Below the pieces are notes generated by a model, which was given only the letters and a program-made list of their open reading frames with translations, did not search any database and was not told where the DNA came from. DNA of 64,000 nucleotides. It comes from Bedellia somnulentella. Taxonomy: Eukaryota; Arthropoda; Insecta; Lepidoptera; Bedelliidae. The DNA lies in the NCBI GenBank assembly GCA_963576735.1, contig OY755191.1:11313608-11377607 (forward strand), written 5' to 3'. Numbering within the stretch: the first letter of the stretch is position 1; every line of letters starts with the position of its first letter. Below are positions 11,945 through 21,796 of the stretch, piece after piece. The position numbers and the translations under genes were made by a program.

Positions 11945-12160
11945 ATACTTACGGCTTTAAATACCTCCAAGGGGTAGCAAGAACTTAAGATTAAGAAATA
12001 CCTTAGCCACTTTTGTAAGTTGAGCAGGGAAAATATTGTACAATATAATTTGTCGGTAATGGGTCTCCAACCACATCGCCCAAAAATCACTTAAAAGCCC
12101 CAATACCCTTAGGCACCTCTTACGAACACCCAGGAAAAGAAAAGGTATAGTGCTTTTCTT
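11945..12160 (-). repeat. SINE-like family A, interrupted by the 3.6 kb foldback element
   Basis: A family A copy runs up to GGTATAGTGCTTTTCTT and resumes after the inserted element at 15808 as AGCGGCACTAAG. The interrupted part corresponds to the family's usual end (GTGACATTCTAAGCCGGCAC), showing this SINE was the target. Confidence 0.7.
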
Positions 12161-12263
12161 GGCTTATTCCACTTTTCCCCGTTGACAATCCCCGTCAACG
12201 GGGATAAGTGAACTTTTTGTTCACAAATCCCCGTTAACACAAATTGGAGCGTGTAATGGGGAT

Positions 12264-12480
12264 GTAATGGAAAGGTGGAAGGCACGAGACCACGTGGCAG
12301 ATCACCCATGCGATGGACTGACCAGATTAAATCTGCTCTGGGCAGTCCATTAAATGAATGTGCCAGAAATGCTGCGAACCGGACCAGATGGCGAGACATC
12401 ATTAGACGGGCAACTGCAGCCCCCGACCCTCCCTCATGAAGACCACGACCGCTCTGACAAGAGCGAAACGAATAAGAAGA
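12264..12480 (+). mobile_element. 5'-truncated LINE tail (ORF2 C-terminus)
   Basis: AATGGGGAT flanks it at 12255-12263 and 12481-12489, a 9-bp target duplication. The plus-strand frame reads RSPMRWTDQIKSALGSPLN and later RTRWRDIIRRATAAPDPPS before a stop, the usual C-terminus of an insect non-LTR reverse transcriptase. It ends with AATAAGAAGA. It sits inside the left terminus of the foldback element. Confidence 0.8.
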
Positions 12481-12784
12481 AATGGGGATTAGTGAACTAA
12501 AAAGTTCATTAATCCCCATTACGTTAAAAATAAAATAATCGTGTATGAATCAGGTACCTTCCATTTATTATTGGATATTATATATATACTATTATATATA
12601 TACTTATTGATTATTGTTATAATCAAATTAAATAAAATTTAAGCTTGATTACAACACCATTTATACTAAAATCAAAATTTTACTATTATTTACGGTTCTT
12701 CGATAATGATAGAGCTGTTAATAACAAAACGTAAGTACAAACTATAAAATAAAATACAGACAGTTACTTTCAAGTAATAACTAA

Positions 12785-13032
12785 TTTTACATTTCTTACT
12801 GCCTACAATTACAGCATATCATAAAGAAGCGTAGGTATATTATTTTTAATTAATAATTGTAACAATCTGTGATTTTACCAACTGTCAATCAATCTGTGAT
12901 TTTATTATGTTATGAATGTTATGTTTTAATGTATCTTTTTTAATTAATACATGTAACAAACTGTGATTTTGTTAGGCGTGTTAAGTAAATTTAACTATTA
13001 AACTGTAATTGTAGGCAGTAAGAAATGTAAAA
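12785..13032. mobile_element. 248-bp MITE with 30-bp perfect inverted termini
   Basis: TTTTACATTTCTTACTGCCT and the next ten bases at the left end are repeated exactly in reverse at 13003-13032. The interior is AT-rich and non-coding. It lies at the inner edge of the left foldback arm. Target duplication not clear. Confidence 0.7.
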
Positions 13033-13468
13033 TCAAGACGCACGGCAGTGCGTCAAGCCAAGCCAAGGCGGCGAGCGCGCACCGTATGTGTATATTACAC
13101 GAACCATTTGGAGCCACTTTTTACACCATCATAACTCAAAATCTAATCAACATAAACCAACCAAATTTGGCTCATTTGTTGATATCAAGGATACAAACTA
13201 GTAGCCTAATTTCCATAAATACATAACAAAGGTAACAAAGGGTTATTAAGATATAAACGTCCAAAAATCGCGATTTTTTTAGTGACTCACTGACATATAG
13301 ATCAAAAAGCTAACCCACTTCCAGATATCCCAGGAAGTTGAAATTCGGCATCCAGGTCGGTGATCAAATATTAACAAAGGAAAAAATCTGAAAACGGACA
13401 ATTTTTAAGATTTTTAAATATTTCCCTCACAAGAAAATTTTGTATAGAAATCATAATAAATTCCATGA

Positions 13469-14052
13469 TGTTTACGCCTGATGCGCGTGTATAGGCAATC
13501 CGCAGGCGCGGCGGCGCGGCGATCGCTGGCGGGAGAACGCACTACGCAACCAACCACCGTCGGCTTAACATACATATTGTAAATGTAATAACAATCTTAT
13601 TTAAAAGTAAATGTTTTATTGGCAAGTCTTCGTCTTTATTATTCCTTGCCTTAACATTTGGCGACCGTGACAGGACAACCTGCCTCTACTTCAATGGCGC
13701 CTTGGACGTGTGTCACGCCTCTATTCAGGAGCGGACGGTGTTAGCCGGGTTGCTGATGTAACCACATCAAAAGGGGTCTTACGTAGAGCAGTAAATAGGC
13801 TTTGTTTACTACCCCACGAGAATATTAAAAGCTAACTACATCAAGCTTTCAACGTCCCGGAGGATGTTTACGCCTGATCCGCGTGTATAGGCAATCCGCA
13901 GGCGCGGCGGCGCGGAGATCGCTGGCGGGAGAACGCACTACGCAACCAACCACCGTCGACTTAACATACATATTGTAAATGTAATAACTGTCTTATTTAA
14001 AAGTAAATGTTTTATTGGCAAGTCTTCGTCTTTATTATTCCTTGCCTTAACA
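13469..14052 (+). mobile_element. TRIM-type miniature LTR retrotransposon (584 bp)
   Basis: Two direct 188-bp LTRs (13469-13656 and 13865-14052) begin TGTTTACGCCTGAT and end CCTTGCCTTAACA, with about five differences. CATGA flanks the element at 13464-13468 and 14053-14057. Two bases after the first LTR lies TGGCGACCGTGACAGG, a primer-binding site of the type used with tRNA-Arg by mdg1/412-like elements. A short purine run (GGAGGA) precedes the second LTR. The ~208-bp interior has no coding capacity, so it must borrow gag and pol from a larger relative. Confidence 0.9.
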
Positions 14053-14539
14053 CATGATGAAATGTTGTTGACGCTAATATAAAACTCCGTTCTGAATAGG
14101 TTTAGGTATGCTATGCATACTTACTTGATCATTCATTAAACTTCGACGCTAAAGTTATTTGCAATTACAAAAATCAAACTATTAGTATAGGTACTAACTG
14201 TACTAGCACAGCCCGGTTGGTTGCGAACAATAGCAATACATTTCTTCAATATATAAAAACTCAGATTCGATTCCTGTCGTACTAATTAATAGGTATCATA
14301 ACACCTAGTACCCTATCTCATGTCAGCAGAACGGCGACCACTGTATGAGTCATACAGTATGAGTATGACACAACATCGTTTAGCGTTTTCATAATACATA
14401 GATACCTACTAATCATTAAACCCAAGGAAATTAAATAAAATGATTTGATTTTGTGTAATGTCAGCGCTCATAATCATATTTAATAACATAATACTATTTA
14501 TGATTGTAATAATGATAATTACATACATGAAATAACATA

Positions 14540-14760
14540 AACTAACTTAAACTTAGTCGCTACCACGTCGCTACAAGCGTGGGGCCACAGGAGATCACAG
14601 GGCAAGACGCGCGGGGTGAGGGGCAGGGGCGGGGCATGACGGGATCTGCGAACGTACCAAAGCGAGCGCCAGCCGCGCTCATACGCGCGAACGACCCCAT
14701 GCTGTTCGGTTGTCTAGCGAAATCCCGCCTGTAAGGTTGAGTTTTATGCTTCGTCGTCGT
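14540..14760. other. GC-rich island inside the foldback element
   Basis: Within an AT-rich element this stretch is strongly GC-rich (for example GACGCGCGGGGTGAGGGGCA) with many CpGs. I see no convincing reading frame or splice signals. It could be captured host sequence such as a promoter or 5' exon, or part of another element. Confidence 0.4.
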
Positions 14761-14964
14761 ATGAGTTACAGCTGGTAACGGTGTTGTAAATTCTGCTTTT
14801 TTTCTTGCTGATTGTTTTTAGATTGGGTTGTTTGTAGGTTTGTTTCTTTTGCCAAATTCATTGATTTGTTTGATTAAAATAGTAGATAGATAGTAAGGTA
14901 GGTATAAAATCAAACGCAGAAAAAAAGAAATACCAACTTATTTCTTAACAAAAAGTAATGATAT

Positions 14965-15408
14965 CCCACCAAAAACATTTTAAATGTAAAAAATGTTAGC
15001 CAAGCAAATACAATACAAAAATTTATAATATGTTAACTAAAAGACTACGCAGACAAAAGGATTGAAATCTGAATGGTTGCCAAGCACTGCAGATAATCCT
15101 GAAATACAAAGTAGATAACAAGTTAAATTAAAGTTTTGATTTAATTTGGCTAGTTTTCACCACAAAATCAAATGTACCTAGCAGATAAGTTGATTATCAT
15201 GATAACTCGTATGTGGAAACGAGCCAAGTTAAATCATAACTTTAATTTAACTTGTTATCTACTTTGTATTTCAGGATTATCTGCAGTGCTTGGCAACCAT
15301 TCAGATTTCAATCCTTTTGTCTGCGTAGTCTTTTAGTTAACATATTATAAATTTTTGTATTGTATTTGCTTGGCTAACATTTTTTACATTTAAAATGTTT
15401 TTGGTGGG
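14965..15408. repeat. 444-bp near-perfect palindrome (187-bp arms, 70-bp spacer)
   Basis: Arm 14965-15151 and arm 15222-15408 are inverted copies differing at only a few positions. The ends read CCCACCAAAAACATTTTAAA inward. It lies against the inner edge of the right foldback arm. If transcribed it would fold into a long hairpin RNA. Confidence 0.9.
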
Positions 15409-15807
15409 ATTAGTTATTACTTGAAAGTAACTGTCTGTATTTTATTTTATAGTTTGTACTTACGTTTTGTTATTAACAGCTCTATCATTATCGAAGAAAC
15501 GTAAATAATAGTAAAATTTTGATTTTAGTATAAATGGTGTTGTAATCAAGCTTAAATTTTATTTAATTTGATTATAACAATAATCAATAAGTGAGTTCTT
15601 ATCCAATAATAAATGGAAGGTACCTGATTCATACACGATTATTTTATTTTTAATTCACTAATCCCCATTACACTTTTTTAACTTTTTAGTTCACTAATCC
15701 CCATTACACGCTCCAATTTGTGTTAACGGGGATTTGTGAACAAAAAGTTCACTTATCCCCGTTGACGGGGATTGTCAACGGGGAAAAGTGGAATAAGCCC
15801 TTTTCTT

Positions 15808-15895
15808 AGCGGCACTAAGCTCGTTGGCTCAAACATACTTCTCACGGCTATAAATCCCAAAAAGGGGTAGCTAGAGCTTCAGATTTAGAACGATA
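15808..15895 (-). repeat. Remainder of the split family A SINE and start of another
   Basis: AGCGGCACTAAGC completes the split copy; from about 15832 a second truncated family A copy begins (TTCTCACGGCTATAAATCCC). Confidence 0.55.
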
Positions 15896-16689
15896 CCGTC
15901 GAATCCTTCAATTGTAAAAAAATATTAAAACTTATCCAAGGAATAGTTCGCTTACCTAAAGCAGTTATATATATCTGCGATACTCGTTTCTTTTTCACAA
16001 TTCAAAGTATTTTTTCTATTCAGTAAATTTTGTTAGATAATAACTGCAAACAGCGCTTTTTATAGAACCAAAACAATGCGACACTTACTACTGTTAAAAC
16101 AGACTTTCTCAAAAATGTATAATTAAAAAAGTTAAAATATGATATATTAGTCTGGTAAAGGCAGAAATATCGAACATTTCTTAGTGTTCGTTATTAATAT
16201 CCACTCCATTTAAATTGGTTGTGATTGGATTGGGTGTGGTTTGGGTTTTATTTTAATGAGTAGCGGTAGCGGGCAGGCAAAATATTTTATGATTCCCGCG
16301 TATTTCGTTTTTTTTTATTAAGTTCGATTCGACGCATTTAACGGCAATGGATAAGGACCTTGCAGCCTACCCTTAGTGTAAAAATATTGTGTTAGTAATA
16401 ACTAATAGTAACATGGGTAGTTAATATGTTGTTTTATCGATCATTAGTTTTTTTTAGTTAAAGTATCGCTATTTTAGATGTGGACTACGTGCGGCTAGAA
16501 TCGTGATTTGAGTAGTAGATTTGAAGGAATATTATATTTATGTATTAACAAATTTATTGGGTAAACATTTTCAGACTACGAGGGGCTCCCTAAATGTGCG
16601 GGGATACTACTACTAGGATAATACGGTTCCCAAGAGCCAGATAAAACTGACACAATACCCAACATGTCCCGGACGAACAGTTGAAAAAC
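15896..16689. other. AT-rich stretch without recognised features
   Basis: No frame, splice pattern or known repeat was recognised here apart from low-complexity AT sequence. Confidence 0.4.
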
Positions 16690-17095
16690 TACATTGGAGC
16701 GGGTGAGGACGTAATAAATATCTTTTGAAAAAAGGTCAGATTGGTGGCACTGATTTATAAGAAGGGTGATTATACCCTCTTGAAGAATTACGGGCTTCTA
16801 TCGCTTCTGAGCCATGTCTACAATCTGTTTCGAGAGTCATTATCATTACGTATCGTCTTTCTCTGAGAGTTCACGACATTCAGCCAGGGCACATTGCTCG
16901 CAGAACTGATGGCCGTTGGGGCTCGAAGGTTCTGGAGTGGCGGCTCTATATCGAACGATACAGTGTGGATAGGCCTCCCACAAGGTCACGGGAAGCCGTT
17001 GAGGAATGCAAAGTACCGGTTATGAGTGTGGAGATCTATGTGAAAAGCTTATGCCCAGCAGCGGACATCTATTAGCTGACGATGAGGAATCTACA
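16690..17095 (+). pseudogene. Decayed LINE reverse transcriptase relic
   Basis: Pieces read ALIYKKGDYTLLKNYG and LLSHVYNLF (the conserved KKGD-NYRPISLLS region of insect non-LTR reverse transcriptases), then RTDGRWGSKVLEWRLY and SVDRPPTR, which belong to the C-terminal tail. Most of the domain between them is deleted. It ends in CCCAGCAGCGGACATCTATT then GCTGACGATGA, the usual 3' end of a lepidopteran LINE group. Confidence 0.7.
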
Positions 17096-17650
17096 AGCTT
17101 TACGTTTCTTTGTGGTTTGAAGATAATGTTCGGGACCCTTAGTACTCGCATAACTATGCCCACAGTGAATAATTCGATTGTCCGCGGAATTCGGATTCCG
17201 ATTGTATTCGGACTTATTATAAAAGTGTGTTTATAAAATAATATGGATTGTATTTTGTAACAGTATGCTGAAACGAATTTAAAAGATAATTTATACATTT
17301 CGATAGCTCGCGCGGCAAACTTAACATACGAGCGTTCAGTCAAGTGCGTAGCATGCACTAATCAATCTAAGCGAGCAGAGGCTAACATAAGATATACCTT
17401 TGGCGATTTTTTTGAGCACTACCGAAACTGCGCGGTGCGCGGCATACCATTGTCGGTATCTTTTTTCACAATACTCAGAGAGGTGACATATGACGCGCGA
17501 CCTTTACCAAGTTGGGTCCTTGCCTACATTTGCATGATATGATGATAACTATCTATCGGTCTAATGAAACCCTGTTTGTTTTATCAAAGCTCTACCGGCT
17601 ACAAATCTGTATTCACAGATATCGGTCTATTTTTACCTAGACAATTTCAG

Positions 17651-17850
17651 NNNNNNNNNNNNNNNNNNNNNNNNNNNNNNNNNNNNNNNNNNNNNNNNNN
17701 NNNNNNNNNNNNNNNNNNNNNNNNNNNNNNNNNNNNNNNNNNNNNNNNNNNNNNNNNNNNNNNNNNNNNNNNNNNNNNNNNNNNNNNNNNNNNNNNNNNN
17801 NNNNNNNNNNNNNNNNNNNNNNNNNNNNNNNNNNNNNNNNNNNNNNNNNN
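17651..17850. other. Assembly gap, exactly 200 N
   Basis: Same size as the second gap, so probably a fixed-length scaffolding join. The contig to its right starts exactly inside the duplicated arm. Confidence 0.97.
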
Positions 17851-20800
17851 GATGATTCATTTGTTTGTAGACTTCTGGTTTAAGTATTATGGACTTACAT
17901 AGAGGTACCCTACGCGTCACGATATTAAATAACATTAGTTGATTGCCGATCTTCAAAGTGCGAAGGATAAATGTGTGTATGAAAAAGTGCAAACCTGAAC
18001 GTAAATGAAGCGCCACAGACAGAATCATCTAACTGCTGTGATGGATATTTATGATGGTGTTTATTGCAGACAGCGGCATTCGAAGACGACGGCGGAGTGC
18101 GTCGAGTGTGGCCGACATCACGAGCACCACCGCTGCCGACACAAGTGCCGCGACAGCCAGACTGTCCCTTGCGACCTGCCTGAACACCGGTAACATTGTA
18201 AACTAACAATAATGTGTTAAGTAGGTGCATGCATCCCAGCTAATAAATACATTACACGCTTTCGAATATTCTTAACTAGATACTACTTTGACGTTTCTAA
18301 TTCCAAAAACAATTTGCATGTTACCAGCCATAGGTTTGGCCAGGTCAGAGCTTAGGAATAAGAGATCGTCCACTACGTTTGGAAATGATGTAACACAGGA
18401 TTATTATGAAATATTAGAAACGGATCGTTAAAGATACATTTTCCAGTTTCTAGCCACATTAACATTACTGCTAGTTCTCGCATATAGTTGTGCACTAATT
18501 GTGTTAACCTTTTTAACAGATCTCGGAATGATGTCACCGTGCCAACCATAGACCAATCCCAACTTCTGGAGACTTTTTCTAAATTATTAACTCACTTACA
18601 AGACAAAAGTAGCAACATCAATGTGGTAAATAAACTGAATTATACAATTTATATATTTATTTAATTTTGTTAAAATTAATAAAACAATGTTTTTTATTAT
18701 TTAGCACCGCTCGCTCAGTCATAAATCCCTTCAGTGTGAAGTTCCATCAAAAGGAAGTCTCTATGATGATGATAAACCTTGTATTCGTTCAAAAAGTCGT
18801 GCGCACTCCAGAGAAACAGTCGTAAGCCGGCGACCAAGCAACACTGCTCTAGCTCACGCTGACAACTACAAAGATTACAAATATGGCTCTTCAAAAAAAT
18901 ACATGGAATCGGATGTACACGATAGAAGATATAGGGACAAATACGATAAATACTATGCGCCGATGCCATCAGCGAGCAAATCCTTTCACCGCGACTGCCC
19001 TTACAAAGTGAAATCAGAATATATAAGGGATAAGGAAAGAGAGTACTGCGATAGAAGGGGTAGAGTTGAGAGGGAAACGAGTCACGACACATTAAAACGA
19101 AGAGGGGATACCAGTAAAGTCTGTGTCAATGATAGAACTTCTCGATTGGACGTCAAAGAAACTTGGCACGACGACGCAAATTGCCGGAGACCATATAAGT
19201 ACGAACACTACAGAGATCGGAGATATTTTGAAGATAAAGAGCTTAGAGATAGAAAATATGATGAAAGATACTGCAGAGAACGCTACTACAGCGAATTGGA
19301 CAGCCATTGCCAGAAACATAGAGCGCAAGTTGACAGATACGACAGGAAGTCATTGTCCTCTCGAGATGAAGATTATAAGGACAGGTATTCCGAGAGAGAG
19401 CGAGATTCTGGAATGAGCATAGCCGACGGGGAAACTAGTACTATCAGTGGAAGAAGCAATTACATTAAAGTAGTCAAGGTTTGTTTATTTTATAAACATA
19501 TATCGTAGAGTTAGTATCACATAACATGAAGGTACTTTCTACGGGGCTCATGCTTTTTTGGTGATATTTATTTCTTATATAAAATTTATCTGTAGCAGGA
19601 GATAGCGGAACAGAGAGAAGCCATGGACAAAATGATGAAACTGTGGAAGGATTTGATGAAATGTTTTAAGAATCTATCGGAGACGAAAAATCAAGAATCA
19701 AGTGGCTCAAATGTAAGTTATAATACGAATGCATCGTGAACTAAAACTTTACTTTTGATGTAATCAATTTAGTTTCAATCAAGCATTTTTCACACCTAAG
19801 TTATTAGCATATGTCGGGGTTTTCGGTGCGGGAATGGTTGACATTAGCCAAAGAGTAGGTATTGTCTTAAAACAGAATGTAGGTATAAATAAGTAGGCCA
19901 GAGTGTTACTAAAGCAAAAAGAGCATTTGATGATGCAAATATAAGAAGCGACTTAATTTTCATTGCAAATTATTTAATGACTATCCCAAATGCAATTAAA
20001 AAACTACAGGGTGCAAGTCTGTCCATCAGCGATAGTCTAAAAATTGTTCATAAAACCTATCAAGATATTTCCAAATTAAACTTGAGCGTAAAAGTAAAAC
20101 GTATTTTTAATAAACTGAAGTTCGTTTTAGAAAAGAATTCTGGCTATAGTAAACTAAAAACTATGAACGAATTATTACAAGGCAAAGAAATAGAACTGCG
20201 ATCACCAACTTTGCGTGCAACAATAGATTCCTTCAAAAAATTTAAATATGCACCTATTACAACTGCCGATGAGGGAAGATCGTTCAGTACGTTGAAATGG
20301 ATATTTACTGCAAGACGTCGCAGATTAACCGTTCCAAATATAGAAAAAATGTTAAAAGTTTATTCTGAACACCGTGACAACTACTAAAACTTCAAAGTTA
20401 TATAAATATATATTTGTTTTGTTTTTTTTATTATTTAAAAGAGTGTATATTATGAGCTGTCGCATATACACTCGCATATATATGCAAACTGTCGCAGAGA
20501 GGTAGGTATTCATTAGGCATAATATGATACTTTTCAGACTAACCTATCTGTTTATCTCTACTCTTTCTTAAATCATTCCCGCACCGAAAACCCCGATGTA
20601 TGGTTATTAGGTATTGTAGAACGTGTTTTAAACACCTTTTAGTCGAATTCGGAGTCCTAAATAACCACGCACAACTTTTCTTTAGTTGGTATATTTGAAT
20701 ATAAACATCTAAAACGTATCTTCAGGGTAAGGCGGTAGAAAAAGCGTATGACTCAGCGTCGGCGCAACTGCAGCTTTGGCGCGAATGTATGCAGCGGTAT

Positions 20801-21796
20801 GAGACGGTCGCGAGAGACGTCGGCGATACGGACGCTAGACTTATGGTCAGAGTTACTATTTGCAATAACACTGTAACCCAGATAATGTTGGTCCACTGTG
20901 TCAACTCATGTAACTTTAAGTATAGTTTTCTCCGAAACTTATCATAGTATTTTTTCGTGAATATTGAGAATGCATATATTTTAAATATTAGACTGGGAAG
21001 TCATCGGTCCGTCGTCAGTCAGAGAATTTGATAAAGATTGAAATTATTGTTAGCGTAGATTAAGGGATAATTTCTGAGTAGCTTATAATATTAATCGATC
21101 TCCAGGAGGAAATAAATCGTCAACGCGCTGAGATGAATGAAATGGCAAGTCTGTGGCAGGAGTGCCTGCAACGTTACCGGGATATGAACGATGAGTTTAA
21201 CACGCTGAAGAAGCAGGTACGGGAACTTACCGCACAATTTTATTAGATTAGACCCCTGTTTTTAAGACATAATTTGTATGTTTGAAAGAATAGCATATTT
21301 TTTTAGTATCGCGTGAGATTTTCTCACAAGATTTTCAGTCGCATACAGTGTTCACGTAATAGAGCCCAATCCTTTTACTTACATGAATACCCTCCTTTGG
21401 GAGCAAACATAATCCAATAATGGGGTTTCCCACAACTCGACTTAAAAAAGGTAGTAGTCCAAATGATTTCAAGATATAAAATCATATTGATTTGAATACG
21501 GTTACTCTTAGTGTCAATGTTTAAACAATATGAAGTGAGCACTTGTTCGCAGCTGTCGACGGCGAACAGCGCGGCGCCGCAGCCGGCGAGCGCGGAGGGG
21601 GAGGGGGTGCCCGCGCCGCTCTACCGCCCCGCGCACAACTACCCGCACCCGCCGGTGAGACAAACACTCCATATACTTCTCATCACTATATATTTCTATG
21701 TATGTATGTATATATACATATATGTATCATTATATAGTCTGTGCTTCTCATACGTGTCTAGGATATCATCTTTTCTTTGTTGTCAATCGGTATGCT
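17851..21796 (+). repeat. Right arm of the inverted duplication
   Basis: Inverted match to 221-4781. Homology starts at the gap (GATGATTCATTTGTTTGTAG) and ends after CAATCGGTATGCTTT. The hAT-like MITE is absent, leaving a clean empty site near 21705. Confidence 0.93.

Larger units (their letters stand above)
12161..15799. mobile_element. Foldback-type DNA element with long inverted termini (3.6 kb)
   Basis: The ends read GGCTTATTCCACTTTTCCCC from the left and the same inward from the right. Homology continues through ~400 bp of each terminus (12161-12787 without the LINE tail, against 15409-15799). CTTTTCTT flanks it at 12153-12160 and 15800-15807, an 8-bp target duplication. Each terminus holds small hairpins built on GGGGAT-AAGTGAAC and GTTCAC-ATCCCC. 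No transposase frame is visible, so it is non-autonomous. The 8-bp duplication fits hAT or P-type mobilisation; superfamily is inference. Confidence 0.75.

Noticed and set aside
12109..12519. 136-codon minus-strand frame
   Set aside because: It runs antisense across SINE, foldback terminus and LINE tail; the LINE tail reads on the plus strand.
17564..18028. Frames spanning the N gap
   Set aside because: They are open only because N cannot encode stops.
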